From positions 1-64,000 of the forward strand of contig JAWPHD010007110.1 in assembly GCA_037043455.1 (NCBI GenBank): 64,000 nucleotides of DNA, in the 5' to 3' direction. The notes under the pieces were generated by a model that saw only the letters and a program-made list of their open reading frames with translations, was not told the origin of the DNA and made no database searches. Shown here in pieces: positions 45,945 to 56,920 of this stretch. The position numbers and the translations under genes were made by a program. The first letter of the stretch is position 1. Each line of letters opens with the position of its first letter. The DNA is from Cyrtodaria siliqua. Lineage: Eukaryota; Mollusca; Bivalvia; Adapedonta; Hiatellidae.

Positions 45945-48802
45945 CCACCATCACCACCATCATCATCATCATCATCATCATCATTATCACCACTACCACC
46001 ACCACCACCACCACCACCAACAACAACATTATCATCATCATGTCTTCACGTGAAAATAGCAGAACTTTCACATTTCACGTTAAATGTGCATGAGCAGACG
46101 TGAAGCGCTATAGGCTCGAGCTTCTCTAGTACAATGTGTGGGTTGCAACAACAACAACAACAAAACAACAAAACAAAACCACACACAATCACACACAAAC
46201 TTGAGCCGTCAGATGTATTCTGAGGCTTTCAAATTGACAACAGCATTCTGGCATCTCATGTGGTATAAAAGTTATGACAAAAAGAGAACATTTCACATAC
46301 CTGGGAGGAGGAGGGACACTAAAAAGACTAAAAAGGACTAAAAATTCACGTTTCACGTCACCATATCACGCGATCACGTTTTACCAAGACCAAAATCACG
46401 GATCACGCTGATATAATTTTCACGCAATCAAGCAAAAATATTGTTTGTTTCACGTGTCACGTTTTTAAAAACACCCCGATCACGTTTTCACGCAAAACCC
46501 CTTTGGGACCCTCTAATCAGTCGAACTGTCTTTTTTTTAAAAAAAAAAATGAATATTTTAAAGTCCCTATTCCGCAATCAGCTGCTCAGATGTACACCAT
46601 TTCTAAACCTACTGACGACGAGGTAATTATATATGTATAACTGACGAGGTAATTATATATGTATAACTGACATATTTTGATAATCTAACCTCTATAAACA
46701 CAATATAAGCGGTACTAAGCAGCCAGACCAAACCCCAAAACGGGAGCCTCGAATTAAGAGGTACCAACTCATAATTCATTTAACCCATATTTTAAGAACC
46801 CAGTTAAACCTAAACTTTAAATCGGCACATATACATTATTACATGACCTGAACACATGGGTAGAGTTTTGATCTTGCCGTTCTTTGGCAGGTTAATTTCT
46901 TTATAAAAAAAAAGCACACACCTTTATTTATTCTTTACAATATAATTATGAAATCACTTACAATATACGTTGTTGATGGTAACCCGTCTGCGACGATATC
47001 GAGTAGCAGCAGGCTGCACGTGGAATCCAGTTTACATGCCTGTAGGGAGACAGTATAGGTTAAGGTATGAAACCACCAATTATATATTTCCCCCCATTCA
47101 CACCAATGCTAAAATGTCACATTAATGATTTGCTGCTCACAAGATGTATGCACAGATTTGAAATTTTGGAAATATTCATCAATGATCCAGTAAAACCTAT
47201 CAATACAATTCTTATACATACAACAACACAATCGAATAGAAGTGGACTATTTTACCCTACTCATAAGTTATAATGCCCATTTCCAACAAAAATGGAGGGG
47301 TTACTTTTTATTATAGGAACTACTTCGACTACACCATGTAATTGGTGGTGGAAAACCTTAATACGGTTTACGTTTTGAAAATAAGGGGAATAACTATGAC
47401 GAACAATCCGATGTACAATAATTCAAGTTGTTTAAACTTGACTGATCATATATAACTTTTGCATTTAAATCAAAAACAAAACAAAAACGAGAACATCATA
47501 TTATAACTTTCGCGGAAATGTTTACTAGTTATTTAACCTACTTGTTTATATTGCTTTCATTGTGTTTGTAAATACTTAGTTGTTAATAAAGGACTATAAA
47601 CTAAATAGTACACACGAAGCGTTGAAAAAATAAATGTAAGTGACGTGCTTCCTTTGTTGCAACCATCACATGCAACCGTTGTCGTCTACTATTGTCGCAG
47701 TATTACCTATTGTCGCAGCAGAAGTGGAATTGCACATATTGTCGCAGCAGTGGAACTGGCGTGTACATAGTGTGGCAGCAATGGATGTGACGTGCACAAT
47801 TATATTGTTGCAGCAATGGAGTGACATTTTGCCAATTGTCGCAGCAATGGATGTGACATGCATATATTGTCGCAGTAATGGCAGTGACTTTGCCTATTGT
47901 CGCAGCAATGGGAGTGACACGCGCATTTTGTCACAGCAATGAGGGTGACATGTGCCTAATGTCGCAGCAATAGAAGAAACATGCGCCAATGGAAGTGGCT
48001 TGCACGTATTGTCGTAACAATGACATACACCTATTGTCGCAGCAATGGAAGCGATGTGCAGTTATTATCGCAGCAACAGAACAGCAAGCACATGGTGTCG
48101 TAGCAATGGAAATGACACGCAAATTGTACCGCTCGTTTTAACATATGACTCAAGAAAACGTTGCTGGAGTTCGTCTTTTATATGGAACAAATACCCTGCA
48201 AGTATGTGTGACTATCATCACGGGCAACGGATTGAACTCTGAATCGATTCAATCATAAAACAAGCAAAACTTACTAAGCGTATTAAAAGAGTGTTGACGT
48301 CGGCCTGTAGAAGTTTGAAATGTCTTGGTAAGTAGTTCTGATCTATATGTATGTCGTTACTTTTTGTGCAAAGGTATTTCATTGGCTGATTTCGCATTTC
48401 CTTCAGATGGCGCTGATGTGACCTTTGACCTCTATGAGGGTGACACGTGCACATGTACGTACATGTCATAATAAGAATAACGTACGCTCCTAAAAAAGGT
48501 ATAAGAAAGTTAATTTAGATAGTAAAACAGTTTGACTATTGCAATATAAGAAATTTGTAAATTAGTCACTATGGGTTGCTTGACTTTTTTCAGATAAAAG
48601 TATACAGATAGTTCATTTTAAGTTTAAGTAGTCTACGTTTACTCAAATTAATAAATGAGACGTTTAAAATCTATTCTTTTTTATTATTGCCGAAGTTGGA
48701 AGCTGTTGATTATTTCAACACATATTCTACAGACTGTTTGCCTGAAATACCGAACTAACACACTTACAGTAAATATAAACGAAATAAAGCAAAACAAAAC
48801 AT
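42372..48802 (-). CDS. Gene 2: spliced gene for a secreted helical, cytokine-like protein (196 aa, 4 coding exons), paralogue of gene 1
   Basis: Coding exons are 48768-48802, 48275-48431, 46962-47039 and 42372-42692 (35, 157, 78 and 321 nt), with GT..AG introns in phases 2, 0 and 0. The start MFCFALFRLYLLG is signal-peptide-like. An in-frame ATG at 48826 would add eight residues with two lysines and is an alternative start. The mature chain is mostly helical with cysteines 33, 66, 72 and 151 and one sequon, N112-V-T. Shared with gene 1 are N-V-[ST]-x6-[VI]-H, L-x3-L-x-[EQ]-[LM]-[MV]-C and G-L-P near the end of exon 3. The exon 1/2 junction is the least certain part: phase 2 here, phase 1 in gene 1, and a weak pyrimidine tract. 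Function is unknown; helical cytokine-like is an inference from architecture. Confidence 0.72.
42697..43400 (+). repeat. AAT/ATG trinucleotide microsatellite, about 700 bp
   Basis: AATAAT with interspersed GATAAT. It begins immediately beside the exon 4 splice acceptor of gene 2. A short (AAG)n tract follows at 43467-43496. Confidence 0.95.
43513..43607. repeat. Short inverted-repeat element
   Basis: ATAGAGTCTGATCTCAGC and GCTGAGACAGACTCTAT are inverted about 50 bases apart, around ACATCGAGATGGGCG..CCATCGAGG. A related piece occurs at 61880-61945. 43610-44200 holds nothing else recognised. Confidence 0.6.
44225..44745. mobile_element. Foldback element with arms of about 178 bp
   Basis: The arms 44225-44402 and 44567-44745 are inverted copies (TTATTGAGAGTTCTGAAAAA, ATCGGATGATAAACAAA, ATGGAAGCCGCCATTTT) with an AT-rich spacer of about 165 bases. 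No coding capacity. 44770-45470 after it is AT-rich intron sequence with nothing recognised. Confidence 0.8.
45520..46040 (+). repeat. CAT/CAC trinucleotide block, about 520 bp
   Basis: Alternating runs of CATCAT and CACCAC with few interruptions, in gene 2 intron 3. All open frames across it are low complexity. Confidence 0.95.
46345..46500 (+). repeat. TCACG-rich block
   Basis: About a dozen TCACG pentamers in 150 bases (for example CACGTTTCACGTC, GATCACGTTTTCACGC), ending in AACCCCTTTGGGACCCTC. It looks like the end of a dispersed element. Confidence 0.6.
46695..46905 (-). repeat. Dispersed repeat of about 230 bp, copy 2
   Basis: Complement of 20105-20340, lying 57 bases from gene 2 exon 3. 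Confidence 0.72.
46962..47039 (-). CDS. Gene 2 coding exon 3 (78 nt)
   Basis: 26 codons, phase 0 at both ends. The acceptor is TCTCCCTACAG and the donor GTAAGTGATT. It encodes a Cys-x5-Cys pair (66, 72), a leucine run and D-G-L-P. It matches gene 1 exon 3 in size, phase and the GLP motif. Confidence 0.82.
47066..47365. mobile_element. MITE-like element in gene 2 intron 2
   Basis: Inverted ends GGTATGAAACCACCAATTA and TAATTGGTGGTGGAAAACC. It is the same family as 19213-19660 and starts 27 bases upstream of exon 3's acceptor side. Confidence 0.7.
47650..48120 (+). repeat. TGTCGCAGCAATGG minisatellite in gene 2 intron 2
   Basis: About fifteen degenerate units of TTGTCGCAGCAATGGAAGTG plus ACATGCACATA, of variable length around 30-40 bases. 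The open frames here are repeat-derived. Confidence 0.8.
48275..48431 (-). CDS. Gene 2 coding exon 2 (helix A region)
   Basis: 157 nt, with the acceptor after CACCCTCATAG and donor GTAAGTTTT. It encodes residues 13-64, ending in a leucine-rich amphipathic stretch that corresponds to the end of gene 1 exon 2. The donor side is secure. On the acceptor side, other in-frame AGs lie 16 and 25 bases downstream, but they would be phase 0. Confidence 0.68.
48768..48802 (-). CDS. Gene 2 coding exon 1 (signal peptide)
   Basis: 35 nt encoding MFCFALFRLYL plus two bases. The donor GTAAGTGTG is strong. The ATG has G at -3; the upstream in-frame ATG at 48826 has a weaker context. Two TATATAAA-like motifs at about 48906-48922 lie about 100 bases upstream. 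Confidence 0.55.
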
Positions 48803-49418
48803 GTCCTTATAATTACCCTTCGTCATCAGTTTAAGAAAGTAAGCTTCAGAAGCAAAAACCACAAATGCTGTTGGAGGTTTATAAGAAGTATTTAGCAAAA
48901 CCATGTTTATATAGTTTATATAGTAGAAACATGCCTCAATTTTCGGAACAAACACAGTTCCGATTTTATTTATAAATGTTCGCAGTCGGAACTTTGATTT
49001 TGAATTTTTTCGAGTCTAGCATATAATGGGATGCTGCTTGTTCAAACTGTAAAAATAGTTGCGGTTTCTGCAGCAATATGTAATGTCAAAGATCAGTTCA
49101 TATAACGAAATAAACACTTTACCTTTTGTGATAAATTGAAAGCGTGTATCAGATTCAGATTTTTATAACCCTTTAAACACTTAAACTGCTGTAACCGGAG
49201 ACAGAATTCCTGATGAATGTGATGAAGGGTGTTTTATACATCTTTAGCATATTGGGACATCGGGTTGGAATGAGGGATGACTGACAGTAACGGCGATGAC
49301 GATAATCACGGGAAATAAATATCATGTTCTCGGCTGAACGATTCCCGGTTTCATGTGTGTAATGTTTATGTATGAAACAACACTGTGACCATGTTAACTA
49401 CTTTATTTAATAATTTTG

Positions 49419-49588
49419 TTTGTTTGTATGGTGTTTTACGTCATTTTCAACACATGTAAGGTTATATTTGACGGTCGAATATAGTTTTTGATTTTTGATT
49501 TTGATTTTTTGTTGTTGTGGAGGCAGAGCACCCACTTTTCCTGGGTAGAACCAGTATGGTACACCTCCCGCCATCCGTAAGAATCGAC
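49419..49588 (-). repeat. SINE-like dispersed repeat
   Basis: Same module as 289-427 with an internal GATTTTTGATTTTTG insertion. 48803-49418 upstream of gene 2 has no other feature except the TATA-like motifs near 48906-48922. Confidence 0.72.
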
Positions 49589-49909
49589 AAACTACTTTAT
49601 TACGACTGATGCTAATATACCAATGTGGTAGATTGTAAATACATGGGCGTGCACAATTAAGCTAGCATGTTAAATTTCCCCTGTTTTCTAAAATGTACTC
49701 TTAAAAAAATTGCTGAATAAACTATAATTTGTGAATGAAATCCTAAACCGGACAAATGTTTATTGCTGCATTTATCTGGAGTCAATAAATGGTGTTACTC
49801 AGAGTACGCCCTCTCCGATTTTCACTGGGGTTATGCTTTTGCGTTTTTGTCGCAATGTGGTATTTTATCCGTTTTTGTTGTAATTTCTCCTTCACCTTTG
49901 TGATCACCT

Positions 49910-51735
49910 TCAGTTTAAGCAGTTTTTAGAGACAGGCAGGACTGTTTCCGTTCTTTTCAAAAACGTCTCTTTACTGATGGACCCAGACTCACGCGGCGTG
50001 TTCCTGTGGTCCAATATCGGAAAATAAGGGTCGCAGCCGTCCATACTTGCTTTCTTAAGCAACCGTTTTGTAGTCTGTACCGACTTCTCAGCCATCCCAT
50101 TTGACTTAGGGAATGTATGAATGGATGTCTTTTATGTTTAAATCAATAATCATTTGCAATTTATGCTTTGAATTCTTGACAACCAGTTTGTCTGCCATTG
50201 TCTGGGATGACTACATCTGTTATTCCCTGTCTTGTAGTTGAGATTTAGAGTACATTATTATTGAATTGGTTTATATGTCTGCTCCCACTTTTCCCCACGG
50301 GCGGCCTGGTACTACGTGACGTTTTAGATGTTTTTTCTTCTGTTTCATACGGCCCTCTTGGCATGTTTTGCATTTTGAAACTAGATTCTCAATGTCTCTG
50401 CTCATACCTGGCCAAAAACAGCACACCAAGAGCTCTTTGTCGACATTTGCCAATGCCTAAATGTGACTGATGTATTCTGTTTAACATGTCTGACCTCACT
50501 GAGGCTGGAATAACAACTCTGTCAACATTGTATATAACTCCACCACACCATTGTAGATAACTACACCCCATACTGAAAGTTCATCTCTAAAATTCCAGTA
50601 TTCACGTACGATTTGAGGCACTGTTTCTCTATGTCCATTTAGAATTATGTTTTTCACATTACTAAAACTCGCATCTGTTTCTGTTTTGTACCTTATTTCC
50701 TCTAATTAGCTGTCTGACAGATTTGATGCAGCAGATACTATGCTTATTTCAAGTTCATTATCAAAATCTTCTCCTTTTTTTCCTGTAGATGCGCTCTGCT
50801 AAGAGTATCTACTACATACAGTTCCCTTCCAAGCATATATTTTACTTTGAGGTTGTACCTCCGAGGGTTTAACATCATTTTATGCAAACGTACCAGTGCT
50901 AAATGTAACGGCTTTTTCGTAATTTATTCAGTAGGTTTGTGGTCAGTTTGTACTCTAATTCCACATTAAGTGATTACACTGAAGATTCGTATGCGGCGTC
51001 ATTGGCACTTTTCTTTCACTGATAAGAGATTGCTGTTCCAGTCTCTGTCTACTTTTCTTTCACTGATAAGAGATTGCTGTTCCAGTGTCTGTCTACTTTT
51101 TTCATGGTCCACACTTCCTCTGTAGAAATGCGATTCATTTACAGATTCTGAGTTAGATTCATCAGTGACGTGCATTTTCATTGTTTTCAGACCAGTTGAT
51201 CATTTGAATTCCCTTGGTTTCCTTTGATGGTTTTCATCAGCAGCACTGAGACACATTTTTGCAAAAATGGTTTCGACAGTTGCATTTGTTACAAATTGTT
51301 TCTAGTGCTAGACATTTGTCTAGGTCATGATAATAACAACATCTCGTACACTGCGGATTATTTTGTTTTGGCAATTGCTGAGTTTTTTCATTTCAATGTC
51401 TTCACTAATGCATGTTACGTGATTGTACTGACTTCGCTCGCACCTACAAATATCCACAGCTTTTACAAGATTCGAGTCTTTATTGTAGCCTAGCTCTACA
51501 CCAAGTGTCGTCATTTAATCCGCATACAGGTCTGCCCTTTTCCGACTGTCGCACAGCTCCCCAAATCCACATGTATGATGCTTTATTACGAAGATCTGTT
51601 ACAAATTGAGCAATTGTTTTCTCCTATGCATAAGCTATGACTTCTAGAAATGCCGTTCATAATATTTTTTTTCTGGTTGCAGTAGGTTTGGAATTTTTCC
51701 ACGACATTTTCAGTTTTAGGCATCCTCTATATCGA
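49910..51735 (-). pseudogene. Ty3/Gypsy retrotransposon relic (gag, RNase H and integrase pieces)
   Basis: Read on the minus strand, 51735-51190 gives gag-like pieces: FVTDLRNKA, CGFGELCDS, V-C-G-L-N-D, L-V-K-A-V-D-I-C-R, then a zinc knuckle C-x2-C-x3-H-x4-C with a second C-N-C-x2-N-H-F. Then 50965-50770 gives TDHKP, RLHKMMLNPRRYNLKVKYM and LYVVDTLSRAHLQ from the RNase H/tether region. Next, 50580-50270 has the integrase zinc finger H-L-G-I-G-K, W-P-G-M-S-R-D-I and C-K-T-C-Q. Finally, 50100-49910 has MAEKSVQTTKRLLKKA. Reverse transcriptase is missing and there are many stops and frameshifts. No LTRs were found. Long dead. Confidence 0.82.
51008..51095 (-). repeat. 44-bp direct duplicate within the Gypsy relic
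   Basis: TCTTTCACTGATAAGAGATT plus GCTGTTCCAGTCTCTGTCTA occurs twice in tandem with one or two differences. Confidence 0.85.
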
Positions 51736-52074
51736 ATTTGAAACGTGCTTGATATTTTCCTCTGGTCCAATTATATGCAAAAAATGTGAGACAAATTGAT
51801 CAACCAAACAGTGCTTAAACACCTAACAAATATAGACCGCTTTCGGCTTTAATCTACATAGCCTACATAAAGTTACAAACACAAAAACATAAATTGTTTA
51901 AAAAAAAAGTTTTAAAAGCAGAAACATAAACCAGTCAATACTATGAATCCTCGTGATCCTAGTGCTCCAGATAAGGCGTCTCGTATGATGTATACAGTCT
52001 TTACTAGAGTATATAATATATATATATATTTATTTTTTTTAAACAAAAGTTTTACCCCAACAAAACAAATAAAA

Positions 52075-52656
52075 GCTATGCATATGACCAATTAAAAACA
52101 ACGTGAAATGTTTTAAAAAATAATAGACGAAGCCTTAACAGTCTCCTATGATAAAGCGCCATAATTAACACATGCAGTTGTAATTGTGAGGCCACAGAGG
52201 AATCCTCAAGTTATAAATAGGTTATACACAGTTATCAAACGCTCACGCCAACTTCAAAATAGCTTACCCTGGCGCATAAATACCCAAAATCCCGAGCAGT
52301 GGCCTAACCACGTGATCACCCATGTGACCTCTTAGGATAAATCCCGGAGGCCGTTTTGCGTTCAGAGGGGTATGAACTGTTGGGGAATTTGATAAATACC
52401 TTCTTCGGGTCTTTTATTTTAAATGTCCAGGTTATTTCTTTTAGTGGCTTTTGTCTTATTAATGCTATATTTTTTCAGTTTAATATTTGAATTTTAAACA
52501 ACAACAACAACAACTACTAATCTGATGTTCTCCCTTTAAACATATTAACATGTATATATAAGAAAAATACGAGTCGTATTAGTAAAAAAAAAACGGTTGA
52601 AAAGTAAACCAGTTTAGGGTCATTTGTTCGGAAACCTGATATCTCATACAAAACCC
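52075..52656 (+). repeat. Dispersed repeat, left member of an inverted pair
   Basis: About 580 bases, inverted relative to 56720-57242 (ATAAAGCGCCATAATTAACA, ATTGTGAGGCCACAGAGGAA, AATGTCCAGGTTATTTC, GGGTCATTTGTTCGGAAAC). The CAA run at 52498-52516 corresponds to the GTT run of the partner. Confidence 0.8.
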
Positions 52657-53156
52657 GGTTCATAAATCTTCTTAGAAAAATTATCTTTAGTCAAATTTTA
52701 TCAATTTTTTAAGCATCTTTTTCTATCGATTTAAGACGTTTTTTAATATTGCTAATAAGATTATGGATAAATAAAATCTACAGTTAAATATTCGTCTTAA
52801 CATAGATGGTTTGTAGTGTCCCTGACAGGTTTATAAGTAGATTTAAAAATAAGTAAAAATCTTAAAAAATGATTTTGACGTAAGTATTATTTTCCCCTTC
52901 AGTTGCTTTATGAATACGGGCCCAGTTATGTGCCAGATATAATGCTATTAGCTCTCGGTAGCTATTTTACAATTAAGTTAAACGTCTCACAACACAGTTA
53001 ATTTTACATAGCTCTGCATATGTAGCAGGACCCCTCTGCACCACTGTAGAACTTAATGAATGTTCTTAAAAATATTTTCTTTGTGAAACTTGATGTCTGT
53101 TGCGCGAAATATCCAACAAAAAACACGGGATTGTCCAATTTGCTTTTTTTTAATAT

Positions 53157-53310
53157 CAATAGTTTGAAGAGACCCTCTTGAATTTGTCCATTTCACTGAC
53201 ATTTTCAAATGTATCACTACCCAGTATTAGATTCTCAGATCTGGGCTCAGAAACATTCAGGCATATCCTAACCTGTATGAAATCATGAACTTGTCCCATT
53301 CTTGTCACCT
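53157..53310 (-). CDS. Candidate terminal exon of an unknown gene
   Basis: A strong-looking acceptor (CTCTTTTTTTGTTGCAG) precedes an open frame of about 50 codons starting VTRMGQVHDFIQV and ending MDKFKRVSSNY and a stop. No partner exon was found upstream and no family is recognised, so this may be chance. Confidence 0.2.
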
Positions 53311-53319
53311 GCAACAAAA

Positions 53320-55250
53320 AAAGAGAAAATATTTGCACATTTTAAGAAATAAGCAAAAACCGAATAACACAGATCTTTTTTATAAGCTCCAGAAAGTTCC
53401 TACCGTGACTGCTACAGTGACTGGCAAGGGAAATAACTGTATAGTGAGACCTTGAATACCTTGCTCGTTGTGCACATTGTCTAGAGGGCCAGGCTCAGTG
53501 TAAATTATACGCTATGGTTGGAACAATATATACTGAACAAATTCCTAATTACTCACTTTTGTATCTTAACTAATTTTCTTATTTTAAATATATTTTAAAA
53601 TAGATATGTGATAAGTATTTTGTTTTGACCCATAGTTTGTAAAACATTTATTTTCTGTTTAAATTGTTACATCTTTTGAGAGTTACCCTCCCTTAACATG
53701 AAAACATGAAATGTGCTGATAAAAGACATAACATGAGTCAAAGATCGCTTAAATATATAAAATTCTTAAAATTGGTATGAAATAATAGAAAGAAACATAA
53801 AAATTTGACCCATTTATCGCAGATTCTCCGTCTATAAAAAATGAAATATGGATTATCTTAAATTACCTCCCTTTAAATTGAATATTGTTTGAAATTCAAG
53901 TAACTGTAATTCAGCGTTAACATTACTTATTTCGAAAATTTCTTTTGCAAACGCATTTGTAGTGATAATGCTAGTAAAACATATGTCAAAATAATTTTAA
54001 CTGGCATATTTTAGAATTAGGAACATCGAAAGCTTCACTAATTCGAAGTACTTAATAAAATCCTATATACCCAGTTGTATAAGTATTATAACTTATTTCT
54101 AAGAAAACACATTGACTTAAAAGTTTTAAAATATATTCCCCTATTCATGCAATCAGAGTAGAGGATTTACACTTGTTATTTTGCAGTTTAACCGTATCTC
54201 TAATCAAGCTCAAAATACTTAGTAATTTGGTTTAGTGTATAAATGTAAAAGGAAAACACACTTGAGTTTGATGTTTTTGTATATGAATAGTTGTTGGCTA
54301 TTTGTTGATTAGATATATACTACATCACGGATGTATATATGTTTATGATTGCATCGATACTACTTAAAGGTATGGTAAACGAAGAAAACGTTAAATATCG
54401 TTCCCCCACCCCCGCACCCCACCAAACAAAAAACACGACGTTTAAAACAAATCGTACAGTGTTGTGGTACACTTCTATTCCTCTCTGCTATTCTTTTCAT
54501 CTATTCTGACCTTTTATTACCGTTTTAACAGCCTATCTCTTATCATATCTAACATAACCTTGTTTTTCGAGAGACACAAGTGTATAATAGTACAGATGTT
54601 TTGTTGATTTATATAATGTAAACATGTATTTAGAAAATGTAACTACTCTTTGTAAATATGTGTGTTATTGTATAATCGTGCAAATTGAAAAATAAAATAT
54701 TTTCATAACAAAAAAAAATAATTTGAAAAGCTTAAGCTTGCTTATTGTTTCTTCTAAGAAGCTGTATGACTGATTTGTAACTGATTATCTCTATTACATA
54801 CATTTTGACCCGATTAAAGATTGTGTCTTTCAATACTCGTAGTAATGTTATATTGAATATATTATCTAAGGTATAACTATATAAAGATGTATAGAGAAGG
54901 GAAACAATATAATATATATATATATTGTTTGAGGGGTGTGGGAGAGGTTGGGGTTGGGGGTGGGGAGGACAAATAAATGATGATAAAATCTCCTTCTGTG
55001 TTTTAATATGTATGATACAAAGTTGAATAAAAACATTTCTCATCAAAAAAGCATTTGCGTTGAACTACTCAACTTAGTATTTGTTTTATACTATTTAATA
55101 CGAATTTGTAGTGCAACTAACCAACTGAGGCTTTGTTCTAGCACAATATAAGGCAAGACTTTTTAAACCATGGTATATGATAAAATAGTTCACAACTATT
55201 GTACGAAACTACTTCGGATTAAATCTAATCTGCATGTGAGTACTCTGTGA
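53320..55250. other. AT-rich region without a recognised feature
   Basis: No gene, array or element stands out. A short TA run lies near 54911 and a G/T-rich stretch at 54930-54970. Several short T-rich open frames look like chance. Confidence 0.5.
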
Positions 55251-55254
55251 ATTT

Positions 55255-55490
55255 GAATAGTGTTTACGTCATTTCTAGCACATTTAGGCCATATATGACT
55301 GTCGATTTTTTTTTATGGTGGAGGCAGATCATCCCATTGTTCCTGGGTAGAACCAGTACTGTACCTCCCGCCATCCGTAAGAATCGACACTTTCTCACTT
55401 ACAAGTCGAGCTCCCAGTGGGATTCGACCCCACAGCAGCGAGAGGCGATATGGTTTACAACGCAACGTATGCGCTCGTACGTTGTGAAAA
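55255..55490 (-). repeat. Most complete SINE copy, with tRNA-like head
   Basis: Read on the minus strand, a B-box-like GGTCGAATCCCAC (about 55412-55424) follows a degenerate head. It is followed by CGATTCTTACGGATGGCGGG and the body shared with 289, 25126, 49419 and 56647. Confidence 0.65.
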
Positions 55491-55904
55491 GCATATTAAG
55501 TCTCACACAATAGCACACTTATTGTGTTGATAATCAAGTATTTATGTGGTTATCGTCATCTTTATAGACATATTAAAGACCAAATCCGCCATCTACAACA
55601 GAGTAACTAAATGTCAGGGTACAGTTTACCCTCATCCAACCAGATATGTTCTTTTATTAGTATCACATTTGGCTCCAGAGTGTCTATTCAAAGTAACCAG
55701 TTTCTGCAACACTGCCAAACGATAAGTTGTTTTTCAAAGAGTTTTATTTAAACTGCCGTGTATTTTAGTGTGTTTTTTTGTTTCGTATTTGTTATTTTCG
55801 TGTTTGTGTACCCCTGATGAAGGCGTAAAGCTGAAAGCGCTTGGGTTTTTATATACTGTAGCACTTTATAAATGTTTTTTTCCCCAACTACTTATATATT
55901 TTGA

Positions 55905-56130
55905 AAAACTCAATATAAACGGCTTTAACCAGCCAAGCCAAAACCCAAAACTGCAACGTCGAATTAATAGTTACCAATTCACAATTCATTTTACGCATAT
56001 TCAATCTCAGGTATTAAGTACCCGGAATAAACCTATACTTTTAATCAGCACATATACATTATTTTATGACCTGAACACCTGTATAGGGTTTGGATTAACA
56101 CGTTTAGAGTGTAATTTTGCCGTTATTTGG
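55905..56130 (-). repeat. Dispersed repeat of about 230 bp, copy 3
   Basis: Same family and orientation as 46695-46905. It lies inside the longest plus-strand open frame of the area (55768-56244), which is therefore not called a gene. Confidence 0.72.
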
Positions 56131-56646
56131 CGAACAGATGCCTTTAACTTGAACATTTATCAAAGTTTGTTGTGTTTTATCAACAAAAAAAACCATGTCG
56201 TTTTCCCCCTATGTCTTCGTGTATCCTTTCAAATTAATTTGTAAGTTGGCATTAGTAGTGAGAAAGCGAAAGTGGGCAATTTTTTCCTGATGACACCTGC
56301 GTGACAGTATTCATTGCTTTCGTTCATGGCATATTTGGCATAATTTCAACAATACTTTATAAGTTTATTTTGATCGCTTGTATTTTTCCAAGCGTGGGTG
56401 TTGTCCATTTACCTGTAGCTAGGTATTACCGGATAAGCCAGTTCCCACGCTAAATAGGTCACCAGTTTATGAATGGAATACCGATAACCGAAACGGGGAA
56501 TAAACCTGTCACACTAGGTTAATCATAGCTGTTAAGGTAAATTTATACTTTATACTCGATGCACTCGTACGAAACGAGTGTGGGAGGAATGTGTCCGAGA
56601 GCGGGAGGAATAATGTGTCCGGAAAGCTTTTGATCAGGTATTGGTG

Positions 56647-56715
56647 ATTTGTTTGTTTGTTTGTTTGCATGGTGTTTTACGTCATTTTCAACACATGTAA
56701 GGTTATATATGACGA
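56647..56715 (-). repeat. SINE-like fragment
   Basis: Holds only the GGTGTTTTACGTCATTTTC..AAGGTTATATATGACG part, abutting the inverted repeat at 56720. Confidence 0.7.
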
Positions 56716-56719
56716 TCCA

Positions 56720-56878
56720 ACCGGGTTTTGGATGAGACATCTAGTTTCCGAACAAATGACCCGAAACTGAGTTATTTTTTACATGTTTTTTTTTACTAAT
56801 ACCAGAGTCATATTCTTTTGCTTTTATTTTCTTATATGTACATGTTAATATGTTTAAAGGAAAACATCAGATTAGTAG

Positions 56879-56920
<42 letters not shown>

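Noticed and set aside
45464..46071. Poly-His/Thr/Met/Val open frames
   Set aside because: Translation of CAT/CAC microsatellites.
55768..56244. 158-codon plus-strand open frame
   Set aside because: About half of it is the dispersed repeat also at 20105-20340 and 46695-46905, and the rest has no domain signal.
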